Assembly (NCBI GenBank): GCA_021234155.1
Contig: JAJEKV010000003.1
Location: 21,853,569 to 21,917,568 of the forward strand
DNA length: 64,000 nt
Direction: 5' to 3'
DNA from: Isoetes taiwanensis
Taxonomy: Eukaryota; Streptophyta; Lycopodiopsida; Isoetales; Isoetaceae
A program made the position numbers and the translations under genes. The notes under the pieces were generated by a model. It saw only the letters and a list, made by a program, of their open reading frames with translations. It was not told the DNA's origin and made no database searches. This document shows positions 20,517 to 30,836 of this stretch, piece after piece; the stretch's first letter is position 1, and each line of letters opens with the position of its first letter.

Positions 20517-21779
20517 TTATTCATCTGTGTGTTGTTCCTCAGTAGTCTCAACTGCTGGCACAATAGTCTCAAATTTTGTTGTAACAAGATAAGCTGGCAC
20601 ACAAGAATCTGGCAAATAAGATGGTGCAGCTATTGGGATATTAGCCAAAATGGCTTCGAGGTCTGCAACTCTCATTCTCAGCTGAGCATTCTCCATTTCA
20701 AGCCCCTCCAAAGCACGACACAACTCATTGAATAAGCCTATGCTTGTAGCCTATGCTGGCACAGGAGGAACTTCAGTTGAATACACGCCAGGCGTATGTT
20801 CAGTTGAATACGCGCCAGGCGCGAATTCATAAAACTGTAAGTCAGAGAGAAAAAACAAATTAGTGATTCATTTGTAATTTAAATGCAGTACTGGCATTAG
20901 CAGAAGTCTTATAAATTGTAAACTCATTTAATGCATTAAAAAAATTAGCAGGTCTTTGTTATGAAATATTAAGATACGAAAGCTAGTTACTGTATGCAAT
21001 TCACGCCATGTGTGTATCCTGTATTGTACTTCAAAGCAGTACTATAATTTCTTCAGAAGCTGTACTGTAATTATTAAACTTGAGAGAGTTGAAGTGAAAT
21101 CACGCCAGGCGCGAAATATGTTTGTGTGCAAAATGTGTACATTGTACAGGTCCAATACACGCCTGGCGTGAACTGCATAAAGCTAATTACTGTATGCAAT
21201 TCACGCCAGGCGTGTATTAGACTGCTTGACAATTTAAACATTTTGCACACAAACATATTTGGCGCCTCACTTTAGCTCTCTCAAAATTAAGAAATGAAAG
21301 AGCCAGAATTCAAAACACCTTCTGAAGAAATTACAGTTATGCTTTCAAGTTTGAGTTGACACTAAAGAAACATATTACAGTCATTAAATCCTTGTATTGC
21401 CATTGAAAATTTTTACATAAGGCCTTTTATTAGAGTTGCCCAACTCTGTGTTACAAAATTACAAAAGATCTAGGCAGTTTAAGAAGATGCCTAGCTCCAT
21501 TCATAATCATCATTTGAGGCCTTTTTTGGAGATGCCCGGAATCTTCTCGTGTATGGGGGGACTCCGGGCTGCTAGTGCTGGTGCTGAGATACTCATTCCC
21601 ATACCTTGAAGAAACAACTCCTCGCAATTATCCGGACTTTGATGCGGAAGGCAGCCACAGCGGCATCTGCGGGATAGAGGAATGGATTTCTTGATCAGTT
21701 TTCTGATCTCACTCTTCGCCTCTCGGAGGCGAGTGTGGTGGGATGGAGCGGGACGAAGCCGGGCAGCATGGCTCACCAT
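20517..21779 (-). CDS. Small two-exon protein with coiled coil, unknown
   Basis: A likely first exon starts at 21779 with MVSHAARLRPAPSHHTRLRE and contains CRCGCLPHQSPDNCEELFLQ. A likely last exon at about 20750-20517 encodes a heptad-rich stretch (LEMENAQLRMRVADLEAIL) and ends EEQHTDE. The intervening about 800 bp holds the GC quasi-palindromes and a foldback. The junctions are not certain (candidate acceptor near 20735) and I do not recognise the family. It may be an accessory protein of the neighbouring element. Confidence 0.3.
20780..20833. repeat. Two adjacent CACGCCAGGCG motifs
   Basis: GAATACACGCCAGGCGT and GAATACGCGCCAGGCGCGAA occur 27 bp apart, separated by ATGTTCAGTT. They are members of the same quasi-palindrome family. 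Confidence 0.7.
21045..21333. repeat. Imperfect 290-bp foldback with internal 25-bp hairpin
   Basis: The outer arms 21045-21059 and 21319-21333 are exact reverse complements. Middle arms near 21078-21136 and 21239-21293 (GAGAGAG...AAATATGTTTGTGTGCAAAA and complement) pair with gaps. The inner arms 21154-21178 and 21194-21218 pair at 24 of 25 positions around a 15-base loop; their core is CACGCC/GGCGTG. Confidence 0.8.
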
Positions 21780-22440
21780 GGCGCTAGAAGAAAGAAAATG
21801 GCACTAGAAGAAAGAAATGGCGGTTGAAGGAATGGAGGGTTTCATGCAAGATATAGTAGTTACATGCAAGGTTTCGTATAGGCGCGGTTGTAATTATGAT
21901 TCCAATCACATCATATACGAATTATATCCTATACGAATTAGCTATCATTACTTCTATTGAATTAATTACGCCCTAGGTTATCATTAATTCTCTATAGAAT
22001 TACCCACATGTCAGCTATACGTAAAACCTATGTTGTCATTAATTTTGTATAATTACCTAGACCTCAGCTATACTTACAACCTACTTTGGCCTATCTAGAA
22101 TTACGACCAATACTTACCTCATCAGTGCTACTAATATACACCCTATGTTATCATTAATTTTGCATAATTACCTGCACCTAAGCTATACTTACAACCTATT
22201 TTTGGCTGCACTTACAACATATATTTGTCCATTTAATGGTTTTTTTAATATTTTTTAAAGTTCCCTTTAATCTATTCTCAAAATTACTTTGTCCTTATTT
22301 CGAACTAATACTACGACATTTAACTTTATATAGGTGGCGCGTGTAGATCCTAAAAAGGGCAAAAATGTAATACCTATCCCCCCCAACATGTTTCAACATT
22401 GTTACCACATGTTCTTATCACATTGTTACCCCATTGTAAA
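21780..22440. other. Non-coding, short imperfect repeats
   Basis: Variants of CTATGTTATCATTAATTYTG and AATTACCTNNACCTCAGCTATACTTACAACCTA recur at about 21970-22200. No gene is recognisable. Confidence 0.45.
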
Positions 22441-22454
22441 CATTGTTCTTGTAG

Positions 22455-24841
22455 GTGAATGGTGTGGACCACCCAAAGGGTGTTGAGGTTGAGTCTACTA
22501 AGCAAATTATCCTCTATAGTAGGTTAGATTGGAAGAATAAGAAGGTGAAAGTGAAGCACCAATGCAATAAGGAGCTAGTAGGTGAAGGAACTATCATACT
22601 AGCTGATCCTATCCAAGCTGTCAATGATGAAAGGTTAGGAGAGGATAAAGTGGGTGTGGCCATAACAAGTTTAGAAGAAAAATGGAAGGAAAAAGGGGCA
22701 AATGACCAGGATTGCACTGCTTATATTAAACAATTGGAGGTTCCATGCATCATGCCATGGCCTATAGCATGCATTGAGTTTATAGGAGAATTCCTTTTAT
22801 CAGAGCCAGAGGTTGTGGATGACACTGATTTTTTTAATGCACCTCCAATAGCTGCCAGGACCACATTTTCAGAGAAGAGGGCACACTCAGTGGTGAAACA
22901 TTATCCTAGCAAGAGGTCCAAGTCAAGTAGTGATTGTTCACGTGAAGCTCTGAGTAAGATAAGGGGAATGGAATGTTGTTGGGCTAATTGTGTTCAGAAG
23001 TTTGAAATTGATGAATTGGTGGAAGCAAGAGCCACCTTCCAAGAGTATACTTGTGATGAGAGGAGGACTTACATGTACTCCATTCATGAGCTTGCACTTC
23101 AAGATGAAAAATTTTCAAAGAAAAAAATATACCCACTGCTAGGGACATGGATATGTAAAGTTGCATGGATATATATTCATGGCATTCCAATTTCATCTTG
23201 GCAAAATTGGCAAGCAAGTCATGCAAAGGGGAGTAAAATTGCATTACATGTAAATAATGGCATGTTGAGGCCAACTTTTAGGATCCTGGCTGCTAGGGAG
23301 GTTTTTGAAAAATATGTTGAATTCAATGCTGCGAATATGCCCATAAAAGTAGAAAAGATCAACAGGGAAAAATAGTTGTCGAGAAGAGATTCCCATTATA
23401 CCCAGAAGAGCATATTGGAGGAAGTGAATGCTTTGCTTCGAGAACTACAGGTACTTGCAATATCTCAACCCAGCTTCAGTAGACTATGGAGCAAGCACTT
23501 CAAGCATGTCACTATAGACAGTTCGAACAACTTTGCAAAGTGCAACTTGTGTGCTAAGTTGAAAGAGATTCTGGATAAGACCAAGCAACCAAACCAAAGG
23601 GCTAAGATAAGGGAGCAAATGAAAGATCACATGACAGACCAACTATCATGTAGATCCACTTATTGGATGTGGAGAACATTATCATGTTTGGAATCCAATA
23701 ACTATGTTTGTATTATACATGACAAGATGGATCAATCAAGACTTGTTTGCCACAAAGATAGTTACATACCCAAGCAAATCAATAGAGCTTATCCTTTGCA
23801 AGTTTCTCTCGACAGTGCAATAGTGCATGGCTCGGTGCCAATTTATTATGGCCATTTTAGTTTGCAATTGTGGAGTGATGGTCCCGATTTTCATATTGGA
23901 AGTGTGATGAGGTGCTTGAGGAACTATGAGAGTGGTTATTCGGGTGACCTCCACAACCCCGAGGTAGTAGCCAACCACTCTTGATTGCATTGTTGGATAG
24001 AAAGCCTAATAATTTAGAGAAGTTTACTAAGGCAAGGTTTAGGACGTCAAGTGCTTCTGAACATGTTGGAGCCTCAAGTTCACGTCCCCAACCTCGAGAT
24101 CTACCACCAAGGTTCCTCCTCCAACTTGACAATTGTGCTGGACAGAATAAAAACAGGTATATGTTCTCATTCCTATCTTATTTAACAAAATTGTGGGTGT
24201 CTTTGAAAAGAGTGAATTTAGGGTTCTTAATGCCTGGACATACTCATGAGGATGTGGATGCATTGTTTGGGAAGTATAGTGCGCAGTTGAAATCTCAAAC
24301 TGTGACCAATCTTCCTAGACTAATGGAAGTTCTTAGTGAATGCATTTCACCTTCTCCTATAGGGTTGATCATACAAGAGGTGCCTGATTGGAAGAATTTT
24401 ATTGAAGGTTATGCTCTTGATATGGAAGGTCAATCTAGACCTCTTCAGTACACTTTCTGGGTCATGGAAAATAAGCCAATAATGCAATGGAAGATGAGAC
24501 CTTCAGATGATAAATGGAGGCCAGGTGAGGGAGTACCTATATGGCACGAAGATGAAAACGGTAAACTTAAGATTCCAAGGGGTCAACCAAAAGCTTTTAA
24601 GCCTTTTGCAGAGGTGGATTCATTGCAAAGCACATTGGACGGCATTTCTGAATACGTCAAGTATTGGAAAAATAACCCCGATGATACCAACCTTGCATTG
24701 ATAGATTTTAATGTATTTGTCGGCCTTATATCCCTAGTAAAAACTAAAATGCAATGTCTGGTGGTGCATACGACTCAAATGGAACCATCTGAAGCAGCGT
24801 TTCGCATTTACATTCATACTTTGAAACTATTATTTTGTTGA
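22455..24841 (+). pseudogene. DUF8039/DUF7869-type transposon protein, broken
   Basis: Coding probably begins after a TTCTTGTAG acceptor at 22452-22454. The N-terminal part has a DUF8039-like shape (KQIILYSRLDWKNKK, VKHQCNKELVGEGTIILADP, CIMPWPIACIEF). The C-terminal part has the hallmark LLQLDNCAGQNKNRYMF and MPGHTHEDVDALF, which in my memory mark DUF7869 proteins; the D...N and H..D.D pattern suggests an RNase-H-like nuclease fold. One in-frame TAG ends the first open segment at 23373-23375 and a frameshift occurs at about 23965-23984. The last residues (from FNVFVGLI, 24708) belong to another repeat that begins there, so the original C-terminus is lost. Confidence 0.6.
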
Positions 24842-25430
24842 GTCATCTCAAGCAATTTCTTCACTTAAACTTCTTATGATCACGACTTACTAAATGAACA
24901 TTGAGCTAAAGTCATAATAACAAGCAATAAGAAACCAATATGTAAGCTCCTCTATGGTCAAATCATGTTGGTGGACTGTAGCTCAAGATCTTGGTGTATA
25001 TCTCTCTTGACCTAGCTTTGGCAAATCATATAGATCATACACAATGATATCAAATGTTATAAAGGCCGATAATGATGTCAAATGCTATAAAGACAATAAC
25101 GATGTTAATGTTAGAAAGCAAAGTGAGATAGGAAATATCCTCCACAATTTAGCTTCCACATGTAGTGCAAACAATGAGATTAAAATTCTAGTAGATGGTT
25201 ATATTTCATATGAAGCTTGAACTTGTCTGATTCAAATGGGACTGTACTGGTTCGTATGTAAAACATCTAAGTATGTCCTCTTGCAGAAGCCATACTTCTT
25301 AATTTCTCTAACCATTTTCGACTAGGCCTCAACTGCCCAGCAGCTCGCTAGGGCTTTCGCCATGAAAGTTTCTGTCGACAGAAATTACCTATTCCAAAAA
25401 TTTGCTCTTCAAATTGGAAGGCAAATTGCC
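24705..25430 (+). repeat. Repeat 'Y', plus-orientation copy
   Basis: This segment, starting TTTTAATGTATTTGTCGGCC and ending near GGCAAATTGCCCT, is matched by the reverse complement of 28197-28983. Its left edge interrupts a DUF7869-type coding sequence and its right edge is followed by the right half of repeat X. It could be a terminal repeat of a larger element or a stand-alone non-autonomous element. Confidence 0.75.
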
Positions 25431-25440
25431 CTAAAAACAA

Positions 25441-25480
25441 ACAACCATCATTCATTTAAATTGGATTTATGTTAGGATTT
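25441..25480 (+). repeat. Right half of repeat 'X'
   Basis: CCATCATTCATTTAAATTGG and flanks match 14563-14590. It begins about ten bases after the end of repeat Y. Confidence 0.6.
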
Positions 25481-25636
25481 TGGACCATTTTGGCACTGCA
25501 ACTTTTTCCCGGGTTAGTAAATTTGCATCGAGAATGTGACATTTTTTATAACAGCACAACATGATTGCATTAAAAATTAAAAATATTTCACATATGCATG
25601 TCGAGTTACATATTGCCAATTACTTCTCAGAAGTGA

Positions 25637-26330
25637 CCCCTAGAGATATCATAGCTTTCTTCCTCACTTCCACAGGTATTGTAACCCTAGCAGCCTTGCA
25701 CAGGATGACCTTTTGGGGTCCATGAAAACAAAATAGTATCTAACTCAACCCAATCATCCCTTCAATAGGGTTTCTCTTCCATCTCTTTGTCCAATGCTCT
25801 ATACCTTTCTTCCTCACATCATTTGCATTTAACCGGGTGCCTTTGGACACCACCACTCCACACGAACTTTGTTCACATTGCGGTCACCTACTTCTTTGCA
25901 AACCTCTAAGATGGTGTAACCCATCCACACAGGGTATATCTCTTTGCGCTCTGGTACTATAAGTGCAAATTGATGGCAAAGCAAGTCATCTTTGGGATCA
26001 TAATCCTCGAGCCCGAGATATTTAGGCCTTCTTTTCCTAGGACCAACATAGTGTTTTTCAGCAGCTGGAGGAGCCATCGACTTGCGAATACTACTAACCA
26101 CATCATCAACTTCCTCAGGTGTTATCAAGTCTCTCCACCTAGTCTTAGGTAGCCATCCATCTTTCAGTTCATCAGAGGATGTGTCTACTTGTCCCAATAA
26201 TCCATGTACCTGTGTCCAATTGTTGGGTTGAGAATACTTGTGGTTGTTGGAAGATGCAAACCTTTCCCATAATTCATATGAACTGTAGACCTGATAAATT
26301 GATAGTCTTATGGTGATATGATATAAACGG
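25637..26330 (-). pseudogene. C-terminal part of a second DUF7869-type transposon gene
   Basis: On the minus strand a reading passes through YELWERFASSNNHKYSQPNN, LPKTRWRDLITPEEVDDVVS, then FALIVPERKEIYPVWMGYTI and KVRVEWWCPK. After a frame change at about 25835 it continues GTRLNANDVRKKGIEHWTKR and ends VEVRKKAMISLGVTSEK at about 25637. The 'PVWMG...V.VEWW' pattern is the usual C-terminal chromo/BAH-like tail of these transposon proteins. Upstream sequence to about 26385 is repeated at 28983-29145. Confidence 0.5.
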
Positions 26331-26385
26331 CCTTAGTATAAAGAAGCCATCTACAGTTACCAAGGTGCAAAGGCAACTACATTGC
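26217..26385. repeat. Direct repeat, first copy
   Basis: The segment starting TTGTTGGGTTGAGAATACTT matches 28981-29145 at high identity (a few substitutions and small gaps). It is part of the decayed DUF7869-type gene. Confidence 0.8.
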
Positions 26386-26720
26386 TAATTCATTCTACCA
26401 ATAAGCACAAGTTCATTAAAAAGAGATATTTCGTGATTCTAATTAGGGACGAAATTATTTTTTAGTCTTTTTTATGACCAATTCTTGAGCAATTATGGCT
26501 CCATTAAGTGAAATAATATATCTAAAGTGCCATTTCTTGGCGCCATTAAAATATTGACAGTGCAGATAATGGAGCTAAAGAAACAGTAGATTACAAAATT
26601 AGCAAAATTTGTATATTCATAGACTAGAGTTGCCACACCAAGCTAAGACATAGAAGAGGGAGTTTATAAACAAAAGTATTATTGTACAATTTACAATCCC
26701 ATTTCTGGAGAGAATTCAGT

Positions 26721-27134
26721 TCACTCAGTCAGGTTCCCCAGTGCCAGTGCCATGACTGGATGGCCCGGCCATAGGATCTTCTTGGAATGCCCCAAACCCT
26801 GTGGCAGTGAACTTGAGATCGTTGAGAAGTCCAGATTAAACTCAGTATCCTTGATCGCATCATAGTCAACATCAGGAACTCCAAGTATCACATGACTTGA
26901 TTGATCTACAGCTTCTTCAATAACAGCACCTTGTTTCTCGGTCACAGGGACTGCAGCGATGATACGATTCAGGAGGCGGTCAAGCCTACCAAGAATGCCC
27001 TGCATGCACTGTCGCTTAGCCAGGTCACTTTTGAACACAATGCAAAATCTCTTATGGATCAATGCAGCCCGGCCAAACGAACCACAAGAGAAGTAATTAA
27101 ACACTCCTATTCCTGGTTGTACCAGCTTCTGCAC
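26721..27134 (-). CDS. Open frame of 137 codons, unknown
   Basis: The frame encodes MQGILGRLDRLLNRIIAAVP, then VIEEAVDQSSHVILGVPDVD and a C-terminus rich in Leu and Pro. I do not recognise it. It lies between two transposon fragments and may be part of one. There is no evidence of splicing or conservation inside this window. Confidence 0.2.
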   Translation of the reverse strand: MQKLVQPGIGVFNYFSCGSFGRAALIHKRFCIVFKSDLAKRQCMQGILGRLDRLLNRIIAAVPVTEKQGAVIEEAVDQSSHVILGVPDVDYDAIKDTEFNLDFSTISSSLPQGLGHSKKILWPGHPVMALALGNLTE

Positions 27135-27406
27135 GAGATTGCCATGGCCATCCTCTCAAGCTCAAACAGATAGTTATAAGCTCTTCCTAAGTTGAAGCTA
27201 GGATAAGAAATACCTTTTCAACAAGATTTTTATGGCGCCATCGAGAATCAGAATGGAGAAGTCACTCACAAAATTGGGATTGGGCAGGCGCTTCTGGAAT
27301 CGGACAGACACTTGGCGAAATTGTAAGCAGAACAAAACATTCTAGGCGTGAATATCATTAAGATAGGCGGACGGACGCATTAGGAAATATAGCAGGCAAT
27401 AATTAA

Positions 27407-28006
27407 TGCGACCCTCAACACCGTGCCTCCTGCAAAGCAGCCCAGTTGGTAGAGCATAAGCCTCTTCACATCAGGGCTTAGCCCAAGTCGCTTCACAATC
27501 TTGTAGTCCGCACCAGGCAGGTCTAGTCCGCTTATTGTTGTTACCACTACATGGGTAATCTTAGATCTGTCCTTCCCCCATTCTGTAATTGCCTTCTCTG
27601 CAGCAGATGCTCCTAGCTCTGGAATCGCATCCACCATTATGTTTAGCCTTGCATTCAGAGACGGAGCTCCATAGGTTGTTATATCCGGGTTTGCTTTCAA
27701 GATCTCCTTCGTCATCAGATAATGCCGCCTATTAACTTCAGATTTCTCACCTGATCATACAAAACACAACATATCTAACGTCAAAAAAACTCTAGGAATT
27801 CAAGGAATGATAATACAATGCAGTTGTAGTAGGGACTTACAGATGCGAGCAAATTTCCTCTTGAGATCTACTTTATCGTTCATGTTACAGGCATCGAACA
27901 AAAACTATGCGTAATCCGTCTGCTCAACGAAGAAGGGGGGATTATCCCTACCAATAGCAAACACACAAGCGGGACCGCTGGGCTTCTCTACTTTGAATGC
28001 TGCCAT
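27407..28006 (-). pseudogene. Type III PKS pseudogene, 5' half only
   Basis: This is a paralogue of the PKS at 7.0-8.4 kb. Exon 1 (28006-27841, also 166 bases) has Glu34 changed to TAG (27907-27905). The intron 27840-27751 is at the conserved cysteine codon. Exon 2 runs without interruption through [12 protein letters not shown] and [13 protein letters not shown] to about 27407, where homology stops; the histidine- and asparagine-bearing C-terminal half is missing. Upstream homology to the intact gene continues to about 28079, where repeat X begins. Its LGCFAGG is closer to canonical CHS than the intact copy's LGCFGGG. It acts as an unoccupied-site control for intron 2 of the intact gene. Confidence 0.9.
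27751..27840 (-). other. Single intron of the PKS pseudogene (90 bp)
   Basis: GTAAGT donor, GATCAG acceptor. It shares TAACGTCAA with intron 2 and ATTCAAGG with intron 1 of the intact gene, so all three introns form one very close family. Confidence 0.85.
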
Positions 28007-28076
28007 AGCCGAATAGTTCCGTTCCTTTTGCTGCCTTGCTAAGGATGAAGATAAAGTTGTGTCTGTTTGGAGAGTT

Positions 28077-28195
28077 TAAGGAGGACGGTTTAGTTAATGT
28101 TAGGCAAAAAAATGCCAGCCTCTATTTCGGCATTTTTGATCAGATTATTAGGTTCAAGTCACATGGAAGCCTTAAATTTGAATACGACCCAGTCT
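28077..28195 (+). repeat. Left half of repeat 'X'
   Basis: AGGAGGACGGTTTAGTTAAT through GAATACGACCCA matches 14444-14562. It starts where PKS upstream homology ends and stops where the inverted copy of repeat Y begins. Confidence 0.7.
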
Positions 28196-28196
28196 T

Positions 28197-28983
28197 TTTT
28201 ATGGCAATTTCCCTTTCAATTTGAAGAGCAAATTTTTGGAATAGGTAATTTTTGCCCGACAGAAAGTTTCGTGGCGAAAGCCCTAGCGAGCGGCTGGGCG
28301 GTTGAGGCCTAGTCGAAAATGGCTAGAGAAATTAAGAAGTATGGTCTTCTGCAAGAGGACATACTTAGATGTTTTACATACCAATCAGTCCAATCCCATT
28401 TGAATCAGACATTATTCAAAATTCAAACTTCATATGAAATATAACCATCTATTAGAATTTTAATCTCATTGTTTGCACTACATGCGGAAGCTAAATTGTG
28501 AAGGATATTTCCTATCTCACTTTAACATTAACATCTTTATTGTCTTTATAGCATTTGACATCATTATCGGCCTTTAAAACATTTGACATCATTGTATATG
28601 ATCTATATGATTTGTCAAAGCTAGATCAAGAGAGCTATACACCAAGATCTTGAGCTATAGTCCACCAACATGGGTTAAGGGAATTAGTCCCAATGTTTAG
28701 GGGCTTCAGTTTGAAGGTTCAATCTCGTATGTGGTATTTGGCCCCCATTGCTTGTTATTATGACTTTAGTACAATGTTCATTTAGTAGCAAGTCGTGATC
28801 ATAAGAAGTTTAAACATGAATCTGAAGAAATTGCTTGAGCTGACTCAACAAAATAATAGTTTCAAAGTATAATGTAAATGCAAAACGCCGCTTCAAATGG
28901 TGCCATTTGAATCGTATGCACCATCAGACATTGTATTTTAGCTTTTACTAGGGATAATAAGGCCGACAAATACATTAAAGTTG
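28197..28983 (-). repeat. Repeat 'Y', inverted copy
   Basis: This is the reverse complement of 24705-25430 with scattered substitutions and an inserted stretch at about 28670-28740. Its right edge cuts the DUF7869-type coding sequence exactly after SNNHKYSQPNN, where the other copy (26217) continues uninterrupted. Confidence 0.75.
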
Positions 28984-29430
28984 TTGGGTTGAGAATACTT
29001 GTGGTTGTTGGAAGATGCAGACCTTTCCCATAATTCATGCTGTAGACCTGATAAATTGATAGTCTTATAGTGGTATGATATAAACTGCCTTAGTATAAAG
29101 AAGCCATCTACAGTTACCAAGGTGCAAAGGCAACTACACTGCCAGTACAATTGCAAAGGCATGACCAACTTGCCAAACATGGTAACAAATGTGGCATTGT
29201 CTGGCTTTTTTCTTTTCGTGGACAAACCTGAAAATCTCTGTTTGTGACCATCGAACACGTGCACTCAAATATAGCAGTAAAACGTTTTCCAAGCCTTAAA
29301 ATTGCAAAGGCAATAGAATATGCTACCAATAGACGTGGTTTGAAATGTACACTTGTTAATGGAACTGCTTGAATCACGCTAATCGGCATTTTGCATGGAT
29401 TTATTGGGTACATATCCATGTGGTAAACCT
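28984..29430 (-). pseudogene. Fragment of a DUF7869-type transposon gene, interrupted
   Basis: Bases 28983-29145 duplicate 26217-26385. The minus-strand reading LQHELWERSASSNNHKYSQP runs directly into FNVFVGLI of repeat Y, a junction of two unrelated codings. Beyond 29145 the open frames (for example MDMYPINPCKMPISVIQAVP) are not recognisable. Confidence 0.45.
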
Positions 29431-30030
29431 GTTGACGGATTCAGTGTTGATAGTGCCTTCAGACATTTTTTCCCTTCCAGCAATGAATTGGTTCAGGGCC
29501 GAGTTGGTTAAGGAAAGTTGACTACCTGAAGCAAAAGATCAATGCATTGTCAGAGACACAAATGGATTTCTTTACAATACCAGTATCTTATTGCTATTGA
29601 TAACTTTCTAAACCACAATGTTGGAAAACAATATAAGCTGGGATTTGTAATATGAATAGATGATAACAATGACCTGGACTTGTCTGACTAGCTCTGTCTG
29701 AATGTTGAATAGCTGAACCTTTGTTAATCTAATGGATTTTAGACCTAGATACTCCGCCAGAACCATGTTACGCTCTTTCTTTTGCTCACATACAGTCAAC
29801 AACATATCGTATTCCAGGAATAGTAAGAGACATTTTAGCGACATTTGTAGCGACAACTACCCGCATTCCATCTGGAACCTGGTCAAATACTTGTATCTAA
29901 GAACATGCAGGAAGCATGGCATAGAGTGAGAACACATTCTTTACAACTTTTGTCTTTCAGCAGGCAGGCATAGCTGCATTAACAATAGCTTGCCTTGAAG
30001 TCAAAGAATGTTCATCATCTCCAGTTATGC
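29431..30030. other. Non-coding, nothing recognised
   Basis: No domain, RNA or clear repeat could be identified. Confidence 0.4.
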
Positions 30031-30035
30031 TACCA

Positions 30036-30250
30036 TCGTCAGATTTTTCATAGCACTTTAGCAAACTCTAAAAATCCATTGTCACACCAAGGGTCATTAA
30101 TTGCTTCACAAAAATCTGAATTTGCATTCTCTTCGCCCAGTTATATCGTCAAATGTTTGATAGCACTTAGCAAACTCTGAAACTTTATTGTCACTCCAAG
30201 GGTCATTAATTGCTTCACAAAAATCTGAATTTGCATTCTGTTCGCCATCA
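30036..30250. repeat. Tandem duplication, about 112 bp
   Basis: Units start TCGTCAGATTTTTCATAGCA (30036) and TCGTCAAATGTTTGATAGCA (30148). Both contain AAGGGTCATTAATTGCTTCA followed by CAAAAATCTGAATTTGCATTCT. Confidence 0.8.
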
Positions 30251-30836
30251 ACTCAGTCATCATCTCTAAATCAAGTTCACCAAATGCATTTCTCATGCAA
30301 ATGCCTTAATATTGATGATTGTCCGATCTTGATATTCTGAAAATGTAACATTTCTGTTAGGCCTTGGAAAAACATGTCTCAGTTTTCTACAAAGGTATTC
30401 AACTTCCCCTTGATCAAAAATACTATACTAAAATGCGACCAGGAAGAAGCTTCTTATAAAATGGCACAAAGTTGGCACGATCGGATTCTGCAGATTAGGG
30501 AACTAAAAGAATGCCCTCCCCCTTCCCATTCCACATCACATCTTAACACAAGTGAACAGGGTAAAAGCATGAAAGGGTGTACGTACATCGTACTGAATTG
30601 AAGGACGAATTTGTGCTTTTTTGGGGTACATTTTAGATGTACATCAAGATACTATGGTTTGTCGTTTTGTGTCAGATATGCAATGATTGCAAGATCATCC
30701 CTGACATTCCCCCCGAAATTCTTGGTTAACCACCGAACCACCGAACCAATTCGAATGGATCCGTCCCTCCCTTTCCGAAATTCCCCCCTTTCACAGGACG
30801 AACACCGAAGGAATTCCAGAAGCAAACACATGCCAA

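Noticed and set aside
24705-28983. Simple reading of 24705-25430 and 28197-28983 as the two terminal repeats of one intact element
   Set aside because: The order is permuted: sequence between them includes the host-type X repeat and PKS pseudogene, so it cannot be a single undisturbed element.
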